Assembly (NCBI GenBank): GCA_022821805.1 | Contig: JAJECX010000003.1 | Span: 558,001-622,000 of the forward strand | Length of the DNA: 64,000 nucleotides | Direction: 5' to 3' | Source of the DNA: Anaerolineae bacterium | Lineage (GTDB): Bacteria > Chloroflexota > Anaerolineae > Aggregatilineales > Phototrophicaceae | In this document: piece by piece, positions 10,468 to 19,471 of the stretch | How the letters are laid out: each line of letters begins with the position of its first letter | Numbering within the stretch: position 1 is the first letter of the stretch | Translations under genes and position numbers: made by a program | The notes under the pieces: model-generated | What the model was told of the DNA's origin: nothing | Databases searched by the model: none | Seen by the model: the letters and a program-made list of their open reading frames with translations, nothing else

Positions 10468-10920
10468 ATGCCGCTTCATGTTGAATTGGTAACCCAGGAA
10501 AGAAGAATATTTGACGAGCCGGAAGCGGACATCGTCATGGTGCCGGCTGTCGAAGGCGAGATGGGAGTGCTGCCCAACCACGCGCCGGTCTTGACCACGC
10601 TGACCTATGGCGAGTTGGTGGTGCGCAAAGGCGCCGCCGAAGAACGATTCGCCATCTATGGCGGCGTCGTCGATGTCCGGCCCGATAAAGTGGTCGTCTT
10701 GGCTGACCTCGCCGAGTCGTCCTACGCGCTGGATCTCGAGAAAGCGCAGGAAGCGCGCGAGCATGCGCGGCAAGCGCTGGAAGAGGCGCCGTCCGAGGCG
10801 GAAAATCGTGATGCGCTGATGGCGCTTCGCCGAGCGAACCTGGCTGTCCGCATCAGCCAAAAAATCCGCAGCCGCGGCGCCGGCTTGCGCATCCTTGACG
10901 AGGACAGCGACGAAGTTTGA
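10468..10920 (+). CDS. atpC: F1 ATP synthase subunit epsilon
   Basis: The epsilon subunit binds gamma and regulates ATP hydrolysis. The protein has 150 residues. The N-terminal beta-sandwich (PLHVELVTQERRIFDEPEADIVMVPAVEGEMGVLPNHAP region) and a two-helix C-terminal domain (about 90-135, ALDLEKAQEAREHARQALEE ... RRANLAVRISQ) are both present, so it could inhibit hydrolysis. It is the last gene of the operon, preceded by a GGAGG Shine-Dalgarno and followed by a strong terminator. Confidence 0.96.
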   Translation: MPLHVELVTQERRIFDEPEADIVMVPAVEGEMGVLPNHAPVLTTLTYGELVVRKGAAEERFAIYGGVVDVRPDKVVVLADLAESSYALDLEKAQEAREHARQALEEAPSEAENRDALMALRRANLAVRISQKIRSRGAGLRILDEDSDEV

Positions 10921-10959
10921 TCGCCTAATCCTTGCTGCCTAAATCCCCAGATAATCAAC

Positions 10960-10990
10960 ACCCGGCGCCGCGAAAGCGGTCCGGGTTTTT
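10960..10990 (+). terminator. Rho-independent terminator of the atp operon
   Basis: A hairpin with outer stem ACCCGG/CCGGGT, inner stem CCGC/GCGG and a GAAA tetraloop is followed directly by TTTTT. It lies 40 bases after atpC. Confidence 0.85.
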
Positions 10991-11028
10991 CATTTTGCTG
11001 TAAAATGGAGATTACGGTCTGCTATATT

Positions 11029-11055
11029 TGTAGGGGCGAGCCATTGGGTCGCCCA
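11029..11055. repeat. GGGGCGAG-type palindrome upstream of mreB
   Basis: GTAGGGGCGAGCC followed after three bases by GGGTCGCCC forms an imperfect inverted repeat. It is related to the copies at 689-757, 48639-48678 and 57231-57250. It sits in the mreB 5' leader and may fold in the RNA. Confidence 0.45.
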
Positions 11056-11075
11056 AGAGGAGACAGGAAAAGCCC

Positions 11076-12092
11076 ATGGCGCGCTTCGGAAAGCGACTTG
11101 GCGTCGATCTGGGCACGGTAAATGTCCTGATCTATGACAGCGGTCGCATCGTCTTGCAGGAGCCGTCGCTGGTGGCGCTGCTCGCGGAAGAAGAACGCAT
11201 TGTCGATTTCGGCAACCCGGCGCGCGAGATGCTCGGGCGTGTTGATGATGAAGACATTCAGGTTATGCGCCCGCTGCAGAATGGCGTCATCGCTGATTAC
11301 GAAGTGACAGAAGCGATGCTGGAATACTTCTTCGGCAAAATCGCTGGACGCATTCGATTGTTTCGCCCGTCAGTGATGGTGTCCGTGCCCTACGGCGCAA
11401 CCAGCGTGGAGAGGCGCGCCGTTCGCGAGGCGATTCTTGCGGCGGGCGCGCGCGAAGTGCAGCTGATGTGGGAGCCCTTGGCTTCGGCTTTGGGCGCCGG
11501 TTTGCCGGTAGGCACGCCAGCCGGAGGCATGGTGGTTAATATCGGCGGCGGCATCACCGAAGCGGCCGTCCTCACCATGAACAATATCGTGCGGGCGGAA
11601 AGCGGGCGCATTGGCGGCTTGCGCCTGGACGATGGAATTATCGGCTACGTGCGCCGCAAGTATAATTTGACCGTTGGTCAGCCAACTGCCGAGTCGATCA
11701 AGATTCAGATCGGCGCCGCCGTCGATCAGCCGCAGGAAATGACGATGGAGATCCAAGGGCGCGATAATGTTTCCGGCTTGCCGCGAACGGTGCGCGTGAC
11801 AACCGGAGAAGTTGTAGAAGCCTTGGCCGAGCCCCTCGGACAAATCGCCAGCGTCGTCAAGGCGGTGCTTTCGACTACTCCGCCGGAATTGTCATCTGAC
11901 ATCATCGACCGCGGCATTGTGCTCACCGGCGGCGGCGCCCTGTTGCGCGGCATCGACAGCTACCTGACTCGCGAAACTGGCGTACCGGCCTATCAGGCCG
12001 ATAATCCGCTCATCAATGTCGTAGTTGGCTGTGGCCGCGCGCTGGAAGATCCCGCCATCATGCGGCGGCTGGCGCAGACGAATTACTTCTAA
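11076..12092 (+). CDS. mreB: Rod shape-determining actin-like protein MreB
   Basis: MreB forms actin-like filaments under the membrane that guide cell-wall synthesis in rod-shaped cells. The 338-residue length is normal. The actin-fold phosphate-1 loop LGVDLGTVNVLIY, the phosphate-2 region GMVVNIGGGITEAAVL and the adenosine motif IVLTGGGALLRGID are visible. mreC, mreD and rodA do not follow; the next gene is rex, convergent. AGAGGAGA precedes the ATG. A single mreB without mreCD suggests either a second locus or a paralogue such as Mbl. Confidence 0.95.
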   Translation: MARFGKRLGVDLGTVNVLIYDSGRIVLQEPSLVALLAEEERIVDFGNPAREMLGRVDDEDIQVMRPLQNGVIADYEVTEAMLEYFFGKIAGRIRLFRPSVMVSVPYGATSVERRAVREAILAAGAREVQLMWEPLASALGAGLPVGTPAGGMVVNIGGGITEAAVLTMNNIVRAESGRIGGLRLDDGIIGYVRRKYNLTVGQPTAESIKIQIGAAVDQPQEMTMEIQGRDNVSGLPRTVRVTTGEVVEALAEPLGQIASVVKAVLSTTPPELSSDIIDRGIVLTGGGALLRGIDSYLTRETGVPAYQADNPLINVVVGCGRALEDPAIMRRLAQTNYF

Positions 12093-12132
12093 TCGCAACT
12101 TCAGGTGACCAGCGAAATTCGCGTAGCGCGCA

Positions 12133-12765
12133 TTATTCGTCGAGATAGAAGGTCATGTGCTGCAAATGCGTCACCGGGTCAATATACTGAATCTGAACAT
12201 CGGCCGGCACGATGATATTAATGGGCGCATAATTCAAAATGGCTTGTACGCCCGCTTCCACCAAAAGGTCGGCAACCGACTGCGCTTCCTCCGCTGGCAC
12301 AGCGAGCATCGCGATCTTGATTCCTTCACTGCGAATAATTTCGCGAATTGCGCTCACCGGCTGAACGACGAATTCGCCAACCCGCTGCCCGATCTTCTGC
12401 GGGCTGACGTCAAAGACATTGGCGATGCGAAAACCGCGGTCTTGAAAGCCGCGGTAATGAGATATAGCGATGCCTAGATTGCCGGCGCCAACGACGGCTA
12501 CCATCCATTCTTGATTGACTTGCAATACTTCTTGCAACTGATCAATGAGGTATTCAATCTGATAACCGGTGCCCTGCTTTCCGAAGCCGCCAAAATGAGA
12601 TAGATCTTTGCGAATCTGCGCCGAACTGATATCCAGCCGTCGTCCCAATTCATGCGACGATGTGACTGACTTCTCCTCCTGCTGCAATCGCCGCAGGGCG
12701 CGCAGGTACAGCGGCAAGCGGCCAATGACGATATCAGGAATTTCTGACTGCGATTTGGCTGACAT
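12133..12765 (-). CDS. rex: Redox-sensing transcriptional repressor Rex
   Basis: Rex is a dimeric repressor that leaves its operator when NADH rises relative to NAD+. It controls respiration, fermentation and, in some bacteria, ATP synthase genes. The protein has 210 residues, the normal size. The N-terminal winged helix with the recognition segment ISSAQIRKDLSHFGGFGKQG (residues about 47-66) and the Rossmann motif VVGAGNLGIAISHYRGF (about 91-107) are intact. A near-consensus Rex box 25 bases upstream of the start implies autoregulation. A similar box overlaps the atpA promoter. Confidence 0.96.
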   Translation of the reverse strand: MSAKSQSEIPDIVIGRLPLYLRALRRLQQEEKSVTSSHELGRRLDISSAQIRKDLSHFGGFGKQGTGYQIEYLIDQLQEVLQVNQEWMVAVVGAGNLGIAISHYRGFQDRGFRIANVFDVSPQKIGQRVGEFVVQPVSAIREIIRSEGIKIAMLAVPAEEAQSVADLLVEAGVQAILNYAPINIIVPADVQIQYIDPVTHLQHMTFYLDE

Positions 12766-12789
12766 GAAACTGACAACTTCGGACCGCTT

Positions 12790-12807
12790 TTGTGAAACTT
12801 TCTACAA
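12790..12807 (-). promoter_or_regulatory. Candidate Rex operator (autoregulation)
   Basis: TTGTGAAACTTTCTACAA matches the Rex consensus TTGTGAA-N4-TTCACAA at all but two positions and is itself palindromic (TTGT.GAAA..TTTC.ACAA). It lies in the rex 5' region, 25 bases from the start codon. Confidence 0.7.
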
Positions 12808-12909
12808 AAACCATCTTACCACCGCCAGTTGTGACACGCTAGAGAACTCGCTTCTGATCGCTCGCGCGCCGTCATCTGCAAATGATAATGACAACCCGTT
12901 GAGGCTTGC

Positions 12910-12938
12910 TTGTTTGCGCTATGCGGCAATGATACAAT
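12910..12938 (+). promoter_or_regulatory. Promoter of the GbsR-like regulator
   Basis: TTGTTT (12910-12915), 17 bases, TACAAT (12933-12938), with a TGA extended -10. It lies 30 bases before the ATG. Confidence 0.65.
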
Positions 12939-12967
12939 GGCGGCGCCAAATAACCGGATGAATTGCT

Positions 12968-13552
12968 ATGCCTATGGACTCAAGTGAAAAGAGCGTCAAC
13001 AGCCGTCAACTCGCCGCTGACCTTCAGATTGTCCACGACAGTATGCTGGATGGCTTGGGACAACTGGCCGATTATTTTGGTTTCAACAAAGTCATGGGAC
13101 GGCTTTACGGCTGCCTCCTGCTCAGCGCCGAACCGCTTTCCCTCGATGATATGATGGCGCGCCTCGGCATATCCAAAGCCAGCGTAAGCACCAATATGCG
13201 CTCGCTTGAGCACATGGGCATGGTGCGCCAGGTTTGGGTGCGGGGCGGCAGCGGACGGCGAAAATACTATCAAGCGGAAACCGACTTTTGGCAGATATTC
13301 TCTAATTTTCTCGGCGGACGCGAATTGCGCGATGTTGAGCGCGCGCTGAATGTCATGGAGGAAAACCGCCAGCGCATCTCCAGCTCGATCGCCGAGCTCC
13401 CGCCCGATCAGCAGATTCTGGCGCGCCTATACCTCGATCGGATCGCGCAAATGCAGGCGCTTTTCCGCTTTGCCCAACTCATCATCAACAGCGTATTGGG
13501 CCAGGTCAGCGGCAACGACGTCTCCGATGTTTCCGGCGTGGAACTGCAATAG
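12968..13552 (+). CDS. GbsR/MarR-family transcriptional regulator
   Basis: A 194-residue DNA-binding protein. A winged helix-turn-helix occupies about residues 40-105 (LSLDDMMARLGISKASVSTNMRSLEHMGMVRQVW then a basic wing GGSGRRKYY). A helical C-terminal region probably serves dimerisation. This fits the GbsR-like branch (COG1510), whose known member senses choline in osmoprotection. The effector here is unknown, and no transporter or osmolyte gene is adjacent. It has its own promoter and is followed by a tRNA gene. Confidence 0.8.
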   Translation: MPMDSSEKSVNSRQLAADLQIVHDSMLDGLGQLADYFGFNKVMGRLYGCLLLSAEPLSLDDMMARLGISKASVSTNMRSLEHMGMVRQVWVRGGSGRRKYYQAETDFWQIFSNFLGGRELRDVERALNVMEENRQRISSSIAELPPDQQILARLYLDRIAQMQALFRFAQLIINSVLGQVSGNDVSDVSGVELQ

Positions 13553-13562
13553 GTATCGCCCC

Positions 13563-13591
13563 TTGTAGCGCAATCTGCCCGAGATTATAAT
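13563..13591 (+). promoter_or_regulatory. Promoter of tRNA-Leu
   Basis: TTGTAG (13563-13568), 17 bases, perfect TATAAT (13586-13591). It lies 18 bases before the mature 5' end of the tRNA. Confidence 0.7.
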
Positions 13592-13609
13592 TCGACTTGG
13601 CTTCTCCCT

Positions 13610-13690
13610 GAGGAAGTGGCGGAATTGGCAGACGCGCATGACTTAGGATCATGTCTCTTTGAGGTGAGGGTTCGAGTCCCTCCTTCCTCA
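13610..13690 (+). tRNA. tRNA-Leu, anticodon UAG
   Basis: The acceptor stem GAGGAAG/CTTCCTC, anticodon stem CATGA/TCATG with loop CTTAGGA (anticodon TAG) and T-arm GAGGG-TTCGAGT-CCCTC all pair perfectly. A short class II variable arm (CTC-TTT-GAG) and the Leu-type D arm (GGCGGAATTGGCAGACGCG) support leucine. The discriminator base is A. The 3' CCA is not encoded. Confidence 0.97.
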
Positions 13691-13708
13691 TCTCGGATCA
13701 GCTTGAAG

Positions 13709-13726
13709 GGCGCGTCACGCGCCTTT
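13709..13726 (+). terminator. Possible terminator after tRNA-Leu
   Basis: A six-base-pair hairpin GGCGCG-TCA-CGCGCC is followed by TTTGCATTTT. The T tract is interrupted, so termination may be partial. Confidence 0.4.
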
Positions 13727-13802
13727 GCATTTTCTGCCTGACCACATCATGCGCGCGCTGTGCCCATTAGTGAAGCGGCGCGCGAGAATCAAGGAATATC
13801 TC

Positions 13803-15392
13803 TTGAACTTGCAGACAGAACGTATTGAAAACCATAGAGCCCAATTCACCATCGAGATTGAAACCGACCAACTGGAGGACGCCAAGCGCCAGGCCGCCCG
13901 CAAAATTTCGCGCCAGGTGCGCATCAAGGGTTTCCGCAAAGGCAAGGCGCCCTACAAGCTGGTCCTGCAGCGCGTCGGCGAAGGCGCCGTCTTGGAGGAA
14001 GCGCTCGAGGACCTGGGTGACGCGCTCTACAAGCAAGCCCTGGATGAATCTGAAGTTGTGCCCTACGGACCGGGCGCCTTTGAGGATTTTAAGCTGGAGC
14101 CCGCTCCCACCTTTGTTTTTTCTGTGTCCTTGCAGCCCGAGGTCGATCTGAAGGACTACCAGGATGTCCGTCTCGATTTCGATGAGCCGCTGGTCACTGA
14201 TGGTGAGGTCGATGACGCCCTGAAGCAGATGCGCATGCGACAGGTCGAGGTGCTGGATGACGAAATCGATGTTACCGGACCCGGGCATCGCGTGACGATC
14301 GCCGTAGACAGCGAATTCGTCGATGGCGATCCGCCGGAAGACGCGGTCGAATCCCCGGCAGAGGACGCGCTGACATCCGCGTCTGACGATATCGGGGAGC
14401 CGGAAGAGGCCGAGCCCACCCCCTACGCGCCCAAGAAGGGCGATACCTTTGTCAAGGACGAAAATACGCAGATCATCTTGGATCCGAACCAGGATCCCTT
14501 CGTTCACGGTTTCGTCGGAAATCTCATCGGCGTAGAACGAGGCAGCGATGTCGAATTTGAGTTGACCATACCCGATGATGATGCCGAAGAGACCATCATC
14601 GGACGGCGCGTTAGCTTCATCGTCACCATCAAGGACATCGAAGCGATTTCCATTCCGGAATTGGATGACGAATTCGCCCGCCAGGTCAGCCGCGATCGCG
14701 GCGACGAAGAGCTGGATGTGGCCGCGCTTCGCCAATCCGTCCGCGACGAATTCGAACGTACGGCGCTGGAAAACGCCCGCTCGGAATACAGCGCAGACGT
14801 ACTGCAGCAAATCGTCGACGGCGCCGAAATCGAATATCCCGAGCTGATGCTTAACGAACATATCGACGAGATGATCCAGGAATTCGAAAGCAGCCTTAAG
14901 CAGCAGCGGCTTAACCTGGAAGAATACTTGCGCCTGACCAACAGCACGCGAGAAGAGCTGCGCGAGCAATATCGCGAGCGAGCAACCTACTCATTGCGGC
15001 AATCGCTTGTTCTGCGCGAACTGGTCAGCGCCCAGGCGATCGAAGTCACCGACGATGATATTGAACTGCGGCTGGAAAACATGATCGCCGGCTACGGCAC
15101 AAGTCCGGAGATTCGCAAGATCTTCGATTCACCGCAGATGCGCGGCAATATCCGCAATCAACTGATAATGAATTACATCCATGCCCATCTCGCGGCAATC
15201 GGACAAGGTCAAGACACAACCGTCGCCATCGAAGATCTCCAGTCACGGATGGCTGCCGACGCCGAAAGGGCGCGTGAACGCAGCGAAAGACTGCAGCGAT
15301 ATCGCGCCCAGGACGCCGCCCGCGACGATGAAACGTCCTCCGAAAGCGCCGGAGAGCTGGCGGACGCCCAAACCGAGTTCGGCAGCGCTTAG
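13803..15392 (+). CDS. tig: Trigger factor chaperone (peptidyl-prolyl isomerase)
   Basis: Trigger factor binds the ribosome exit tunnel and assists folding of new chains. The ribosome-binding signature GFRKGKAP lies near residue 45. The FKBP-like domain (about 170-290, with VHGFVGNLIGVERGSDVEFELTIP) and the helical C-terminal arms follow. At 529 residues it is about 100 longer than usual. The excess is an acidic insert within the FKBP region (about 180-230) and a charged tail. I chose the TTG at 13803 because AAGGA stands 7 bases upstream and the N-terminus then matches the family; upstream in-frame starts run into the tRNA terminator. clpP and clpX follow, the classical tig-clpP-clpX order. 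Confidence 0.93.
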   Translation: MNLQTERIENHRAQFTIEIETDQLEDAKRQAARKISRQVRIKGFRKGKAPYKLVLQRVGEGAVLEEALEDLGDALYKQALDESEVVPYGPGAFEDFKLEPAPTFVFSVSLQPEVDLKDYQDVRLDFDEPLVTDGEVDDALKQMRMRQVEVLDDEIDVTGPGHRVTIAVDSEFVDGDPPEDAVESPAEDALTSASDDIGEPEEAEPTPYAPKKGDTFVKDENTQIILDPNQDPFVHGFVGNLIGVERGSDVEFELTIPDDDAEETIIGRRVSFIVTIKDIEAISIPELDDEFARQVSRDRGDEELDVAALRQSVRDEFERTALENARSEYSADVLQQIVDGAEIEYPELMLNEHIDEMIQEFESSLKQQRLNLEEYLRLTNSTREELREQYRERATYSLRQSLVLRELVSAQAIEVTDDDIELRLENMIAGYGTSPEIRKIFDSPQMRGNIRNQLIMNYIHAHLAAIGQGQDTTVAIEDLQSRMAADAERARERSERLQRYRAQDAARDDETSSESAGELADAQTEFGSA

Positions 15393-15440
15393 TTCCGATA
15401 TTTCGATCCCGTAGCTCCAGTGAAAGGTAGCCGAAAGCGA

Positions 15441-16055
15441 ATGAACAGCTTCCACAACGTGATTCCCATGGTGATCGAGCAGGGCAGCCGCGGCGAACGC
15501 GCCTACGATATCTATTCTCTGCTGCTAAAGGAGCGAATTGTCTTCGTCGGCTCGGGCATCAATGACCAAATCGCCAACCTGATCGTGGCGCAAATGCTCT
15601 TTCTCGAGCGCGAGGGACCCGACCGTAGAGTCCAAATGTATATCAATTCGCCCGGTGGCGCCGTATATTCGGGTTTGGCGATCTATGACTGTATGCAGCA
15701 AATATCGGCGCCCGTCAGCACGGTCGCGGTGGGCATCACCGCAAGCTTCGGCACAGTGCTGCTAGCGGCGGGCGAGCCCGGCATGCGTCTGGCGCTGCCC
15801 AATGCGACCATCCACATGCATCAGCCGCTTGGCGGCGCGCAAGGGCAGGCTTCAGACATCGTCATCCAGGCTGAAGAAATCGTGCGGCTCAAGAAGCGCA
15901 TCATCGACATCTTTGTCAAGCACACCGGCAAGACCGAAGAGGAAGTAGAGCACATTACCGACCGCGATGTCTACATGACGGCGCAAGAAGCGACAGATTT
16001 CGGCTTGATCGACTCCGTTCTGCTTTCTGAAGCGCGCGAAGCGGAAGGGGAGTGA
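15441..16055 (+). CDS. clpP: ATP-dependent Clp protease proteolytic subunit
   Basis: ClpP forms the double-ring serine protease chamber fed by ClpX. The triad is visible: Ser102 (TASFGTVL), His127 (HMHQPLGG) and Asp176 (TDRDVYMT). The protein has 204 residues. The ATG at 15441 gives the standard N-terminus ([21 protein letters not shown]); a GTG at 15420 with AAAGG nearby is an alternative. It sits between tig and clpX, with a one-base gap to clpX. Confidence 0.96.
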   Translation: MNSFHNVIPMVIEQGSRGERAYDIYSLLLKERIVFVGSGINDQIANLIVAQMLFLEREGPDRRVQMYINSPGGAVYSGLAIYDCMQQISAPVSTVAVGITASFGTVLLAAGEPGMRLALPNATIHMHQPLGGAQGQASDIVIQAEEIVRLKKRIIDIFVKHTGKTEEEVEHITDRDVYMTAQEATDFGLIDSVLLSEAREAEGE

Positions 16056-16056
16056 G

Positions 16057-17340
16057 GTGAGCTTTTCACCGATCAAGCACCGCTGCAACTTCTGCAATCG
16101 TACCCACGACGAAGTTGAGCGGCTGATCGCTGGTCCCGAACAGATCTATATCTGCAACTTCTGCGTGGAGCTCTGCCACAATCTGCTGCAAGAAGAAGAT
16201 GGCGACGAACTCGAGACCGAAGACAACTTTGAATTCGAACTGACGCTTTCGCCTCGCGAGATCGCCGAGCGCCTGAATGAGTACGTCATCGGCCAACAGG
16301 ATGCCAAGCGCGTCCTCAGCGTAGCAGTGTACAATCATTACAAACGGATTCAGGCGACCGACGATCCACAAGACGTCGAGCTCGACAAAAGCAATATCCT
16401 GCTCGCCGGTCCCACCGGCTGCGGCAAGACCTTGTTGGCGCAGACGCTGGCGCGCATTCTGGACGTGCCCATCGTCATCACCGATGCAACCGCCTTGACC
16501 GAAGCCGGCTACGTCGGCGAAGACGTGGAGAATATCTTGCTCCGTCTGATTCAAGCGGCCGATGGCAACATCGCCCGCGCCGAACGCGGCATCATTTACA
16601 TTGATGAGATCGACAAAATATCGCGCAAGTCAAACGCCAATCCGTCTATCACGCGCGATGTTTCCGGCGAGGGCGTACAGCAGGCGCTTCTCAAGATTCT
16701 GGAAGGCACCCTGTCCAACGTGCCGCCGCAAGGGGGGCGAAAGCACCCTCATCAAGAATTCCTCCAGATTGATACGCGCAACATCCTCTTCATCGTCGGC
16801 GGAACTTTTTCGGGATTGGACGAGGTGATTCGGCGTCGCATCGGCTTGAAGAGCAAGATCGGCTTCGGCGCTCAAGCTGAAAGCGCCGAGCAGCGCGCGC
16901 TTGACTTGCTAAGCGAAGTTTCGCCTGAAGACCTGGTCCAGCACGGCATGATTCCGGAAATGGTCGGTCGCTTGCCCGTGATCGTGGCATTGCAGCCGCT
17001 TGAGCTGGACGACCTGGTCCGAATCATGATCGAACCAAAAAATGCGCTTGTCAAGCAATATGAGCACCTGCTTTCGCTGGATAATGTGGAACTTGTGTTT
17101 GAGTCGGATGCGCTGCAGGCGGCGGCTGAAATGGCTATCGAACGAGATACGGGCGCGCGTGGCCTGCGCTCGATAATCGAGACCTGCTTGCTCGATATCA
17201 TGTTTGAGGTCCCAAGCCGCGAGGACATCAAGCGGGTTGTCATCGGCAAAGAAGTCATTCGCGGGTCGGAAAAGCCCAAGATTTTCACCAGCGATGGCCG
17301 CGTTATTACCCTGTCTGAATCCATCGATTCTGCCGCCTGA
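16057..17340 (+). CDS. clpX: ATP-dependent Clp protease ATP-binding subunit ClpX
   Basis: ClpX is the AAA+ unfoldase that recognises tagged proteins and threads them into ClpP. The N-terminal zinc-binding domain has four cysteines (CNFC ... CNFCVELC, residues 10-40). Walker A GPTGCGKT, pore loop GYVG, Walker B IIYIDEID, the RKH-type loop GRKHPHQEF and the ClpP-docking IGF (KSKIGFGAQ) are all present. The protein has 427 residues. The start is a GTG one base after the clpP stop, with GGAAGGGGAG as ribosome site inside clpP, so the genes are translationally coupled. Confidence 0.97.
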   Translation: MSFSPIKHRCNFCNRTHDEVERLIAGPEQIYICNFCVELCHNLLQEEDGDELETEDNFEFELTLSPREIAERLNEYVIGQQDAKRVLSVAVYNHYKRIQATDDPQDVELDKSNILLAGPTGCGKTLLAQTLARILDVPIVITDATALTEAGYVGEDVENILLRLIQAADGNIARAERGIIYIDEIDKISRKSNANPSITRDVSGEGVQQALLKILEGTLSNVPPQGGRKHPHQEFLQIDTRNILFIVGGTFSGLDEVIRRRIGLKSKIGFGAQAESAEQRALDLLSEVSPEDLVQHGMIPEMVGRLPVIVALQPLELDDLVRIMIEPKNALVKQYEHLLSLDNVELVFESDALQAAAEMAIERDTGARGLRSIIETCLLDIMFEVPSREDIKRVVIGKEVIRGSEKPKIFTSDGRVITLSESIDSAA

Positions 17341-17361
17341 GTTCTTGCCAGCGTAACCCAA

Positions 17362-17982
17362 CTAGGTTATGGGCAGCAGAACTACCTCCGTTGCGCCGCG
17401 GACCTGACTCTTGAAACTCTGCGCGTCCAGTTGCGTGGCTTCCTCGCCGACGCCGCCCCAATTGTATGGGATCGCCCAGCGCGGCTCCAACATCTCCACC
17501 AGGCGCAAGGCTTCCTCCAAAGAAAGCCGACCATAACCATCAATCGGCAGGATTAAGATATCCGGTCGCAAATGCGCCATCTCTGGCACGATTCCCGAAT
17601 CGCCGACGTAATACAGATCAAAAAAATCGAGCGAGATCACGAAGCCCAAGCCCCCCGCGTCGCGTGGATGTCGCCGATCGCCCGCGGAATAGGCCGGGAC
17701 GGCTGTTATGCTCGCCCGCTCCAAGCTAATGCTCTGCCACTCTCTTAATACAATTGTGCCGCGAATGATGCGGGCGACGCTTTCGTTGCCTATGATCATT
17801 GTCTGCTCGCCGCGTATTTTCGCCACATCGGCCGGCGAACAGTGGTCGTAATGATCGTGACCGATCAATATAACATCGGGTGAAGAATCGCGTTTCACCA
17901 CGCGCCAGGGAGCGATCTGTATGAAGGGCGCCCCTTCAATAACGAAGCTGCCATGCCCCTGCCACTTGATTCTGTCGATCAA
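17362..17982 (-). CDS. Metallo-beta-lactamase-fold hydrolase (UlaG-like)
   Basis: A cytosolic metal-dependent hydrolase of 206 residues. The metal motif HDHYDH (residues about 42-47) and later ligands (YYVGDSG with an Asp, and IDGYG) are visible. The short form and the [26 protein letters not shown] pattern place it with UlaG-like/YtnP-type proteins (COG2220). The substrate is unknown; family members act on lactones, phosphoesters or RNA. It is transcribed towards clpX and divergently from obg, and is probably monocistronic. Confidence 0.8.
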   Translation of the reverse strand: MIDRIKWQGHGSFVIEGAPFIQIAPWRVVKRDSSPDVILIGHDHYDHCSPADVAKIRGEQTMIIGNESVARIIRGTIVLREWQSISLERASITAVPAYSAGDRRHPRDAGGLGFVISLDFFDLYYVGDSGIVPEMAHLRPDILILPIDGYGRLSLEEALRLVEMLEPRWAIPYNWGGVGEEATQLDAQSFKSQVRGATEVVLLPIT

Positions 17983-18205
17983 CGGTTCTGCCCTTCGTCC
18001 TTCTCTTTGGTGTAGGATGGATGGCGAATTCGTCCTGTTAGAAACAGGTTTGCTACTAAATTATAAATCCGCGCCGAGAATCCTGACAGCGAACTGCATG
18101 CAATCCTCTTGCAATTCGTCAAGCTCTTTCCGCCTACACGTCTCCACTAATCTCATGTATTCTTGCGCCCTTGAGCTTGATCATTGCAGTCATGGCAATA
18201 CGAAA

Positions 18206-19471
18206 ATGCTTGTTGATGAAGCCAAAATATACGTGGCCAGCGGCAAAGGTGGCGACGGCATGGTGTCGTTTCGCCGTGAGAAATATGTGGCTCGCGGCGG
18301 ACCCTCCGGTGGCAGCGGCGGACGCGGCGGCGACGTAGTCATAAAAGCCGACGCCAACCTCAATACGCTGTACAACTTTCGCAAGCGCGTTCACTTCAAA
18401 GCCAGCGCCGGCGGCAAAGGCGGCTCGAGCAACAAGACCGGCGCTGATGCCGAGCCGCTCATCGTGCGCGTGCCGCCAGGCGCCATCGTGCGCGACGCCG
18501 AAACCGGTGGATTGATCGCCGATTTGATCCGCGACGGGCAGGAGGTGGTTGTGGCGCCAGGCGGACGCGGTGGGCGCGGCAACTCTCGCTTTAAGACCGC
18601 GGCCAATCAAGCGCCCCGCATGGCCGAGAAGGGCGAGCCAGGGAGTGAACGCTGGCTATCGCTCGAACTTAAATTGATCGCCGATGTCGCCCTTGTCGGT
18701 CTTCCAAATGCCGGCAAATCGACCCTGCTTTCGGTGGTGAGCAACGCCAAGCCCAAGGTCGCCGATTATCCTTTCACCACATTGGAGCCGAATTTGGGTA
18801 CCGTAGTATATGACAACAACGACTTGGTCTTTGCCGATATTCCCGGCTTGATAGAAGGCGCCCACCTCGGCGCCGGCCTTGGTCACGCCTTTCTGCGTCA
18901 CATCCAACGCACCGACCTCATCGTCCATATCCTGGATGGCGCCTCGCCCGACCCGCTCGCGGACTACAATCAGATCAGAGCCGAGCTCGCCTTATTCGAC
19001 GAAAATCTCGCCAAGCGACCCGAAATTGTGGTCGTGAACAAAATCGATTTGCCTGAGGCGCGCGAGTATTTGGAATTGCTGAACGAAAGTCTAAGGGAAC
19101 GCGGTGTAGAGAATCTACTTGAGATCTCAGCGTTGACCCGGGAAAACGTAATTCGCCTGATCCAGTGCGTATTCGAAACAGCCGCTACGGTACCGCAACG
19201 CAGCGAACATCCATTTGAGGAAGCGCCGGTCTATGAGCTGGTAGAGCAAGAGCTGCCTTTTGAGATTGTTGTCGCCGGCGGTGTTTATTACGTCAGCGGC
19301 GACCGCATCGAGCGTGCCGCGGCCATGACATTTTGGGATTACGATGAAGCCGTGCTTCGGTTTCAAAAGACGCTCGAGGTTTTGGGAGTCGTGGATGCGC
19401 TGGCTAAGGCGGGCGTGCGCAACGGCGACACCGTTTTCATCGGCGAATTCGAGCTGGAGTGGTCGGATTGA
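18206..19471 (+). CDS. obg: Obg-family ribosome-assembly GTPase
   Basis: Obg/CgtA binds the 50S subunit and couples ribosome assembly to the GTP and ppGpp state. The protein has 421 residues and three domains: the glycine-rich Obg fold (about 2-157, GGPSGGSGGRGGDV), the G domain (G1 GLPNAGKST, G3 DIPGLIEGA, G4 NKID) and a C-terminal OCT domain (about 340-420). The ATG at 18206 starts exactly at the Obg fold; the frame stays open upstream but gives no homologous sequence. nadD overlaps its stop codon. Confidence 0.95.
   Translation: MLVDEAKIYVASGKGGDGMVSFRREKYVARGGPSGGSGGRGGDVVIKADANLNTLYNFRKRVHFKASAGGKGGSSNKTGADAEPLIVRVPPGAIVRDAETGGLIADLIRDGQEVVVAPGGRGGRGNSRFKTAANQAPRMAEKGEPGSERWLSLELKLIADVALVGLPNAGKSTLLSVVSNAKPKVADYPFTTLEPNLGTVVYDNNDLVFADIPGLIEGAHLGAGLGHAFLRHIQRTDLIVHILDGASPDPLADYNQIRAELALFDENLAKRPEIVVVNKIDLPEAREYLELLNESLRERGVENLLEISALTRENVIRLIQCVFETAATVPQRSEHPFEEAPVYELVEQELPFEIVVAGGVYYVSGDRIERAAAMTFWDYDEAVLRFQKTLEVLGVVDALAKAGVRNGDTVFIGEFELEWSD

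Noticed and set aside
10995..11028. Promoter for mreB (TTGCTG ... TATATT)
   Set aside because: Spacing between the hexamers is too long (22 bases) and no better -35 is present.
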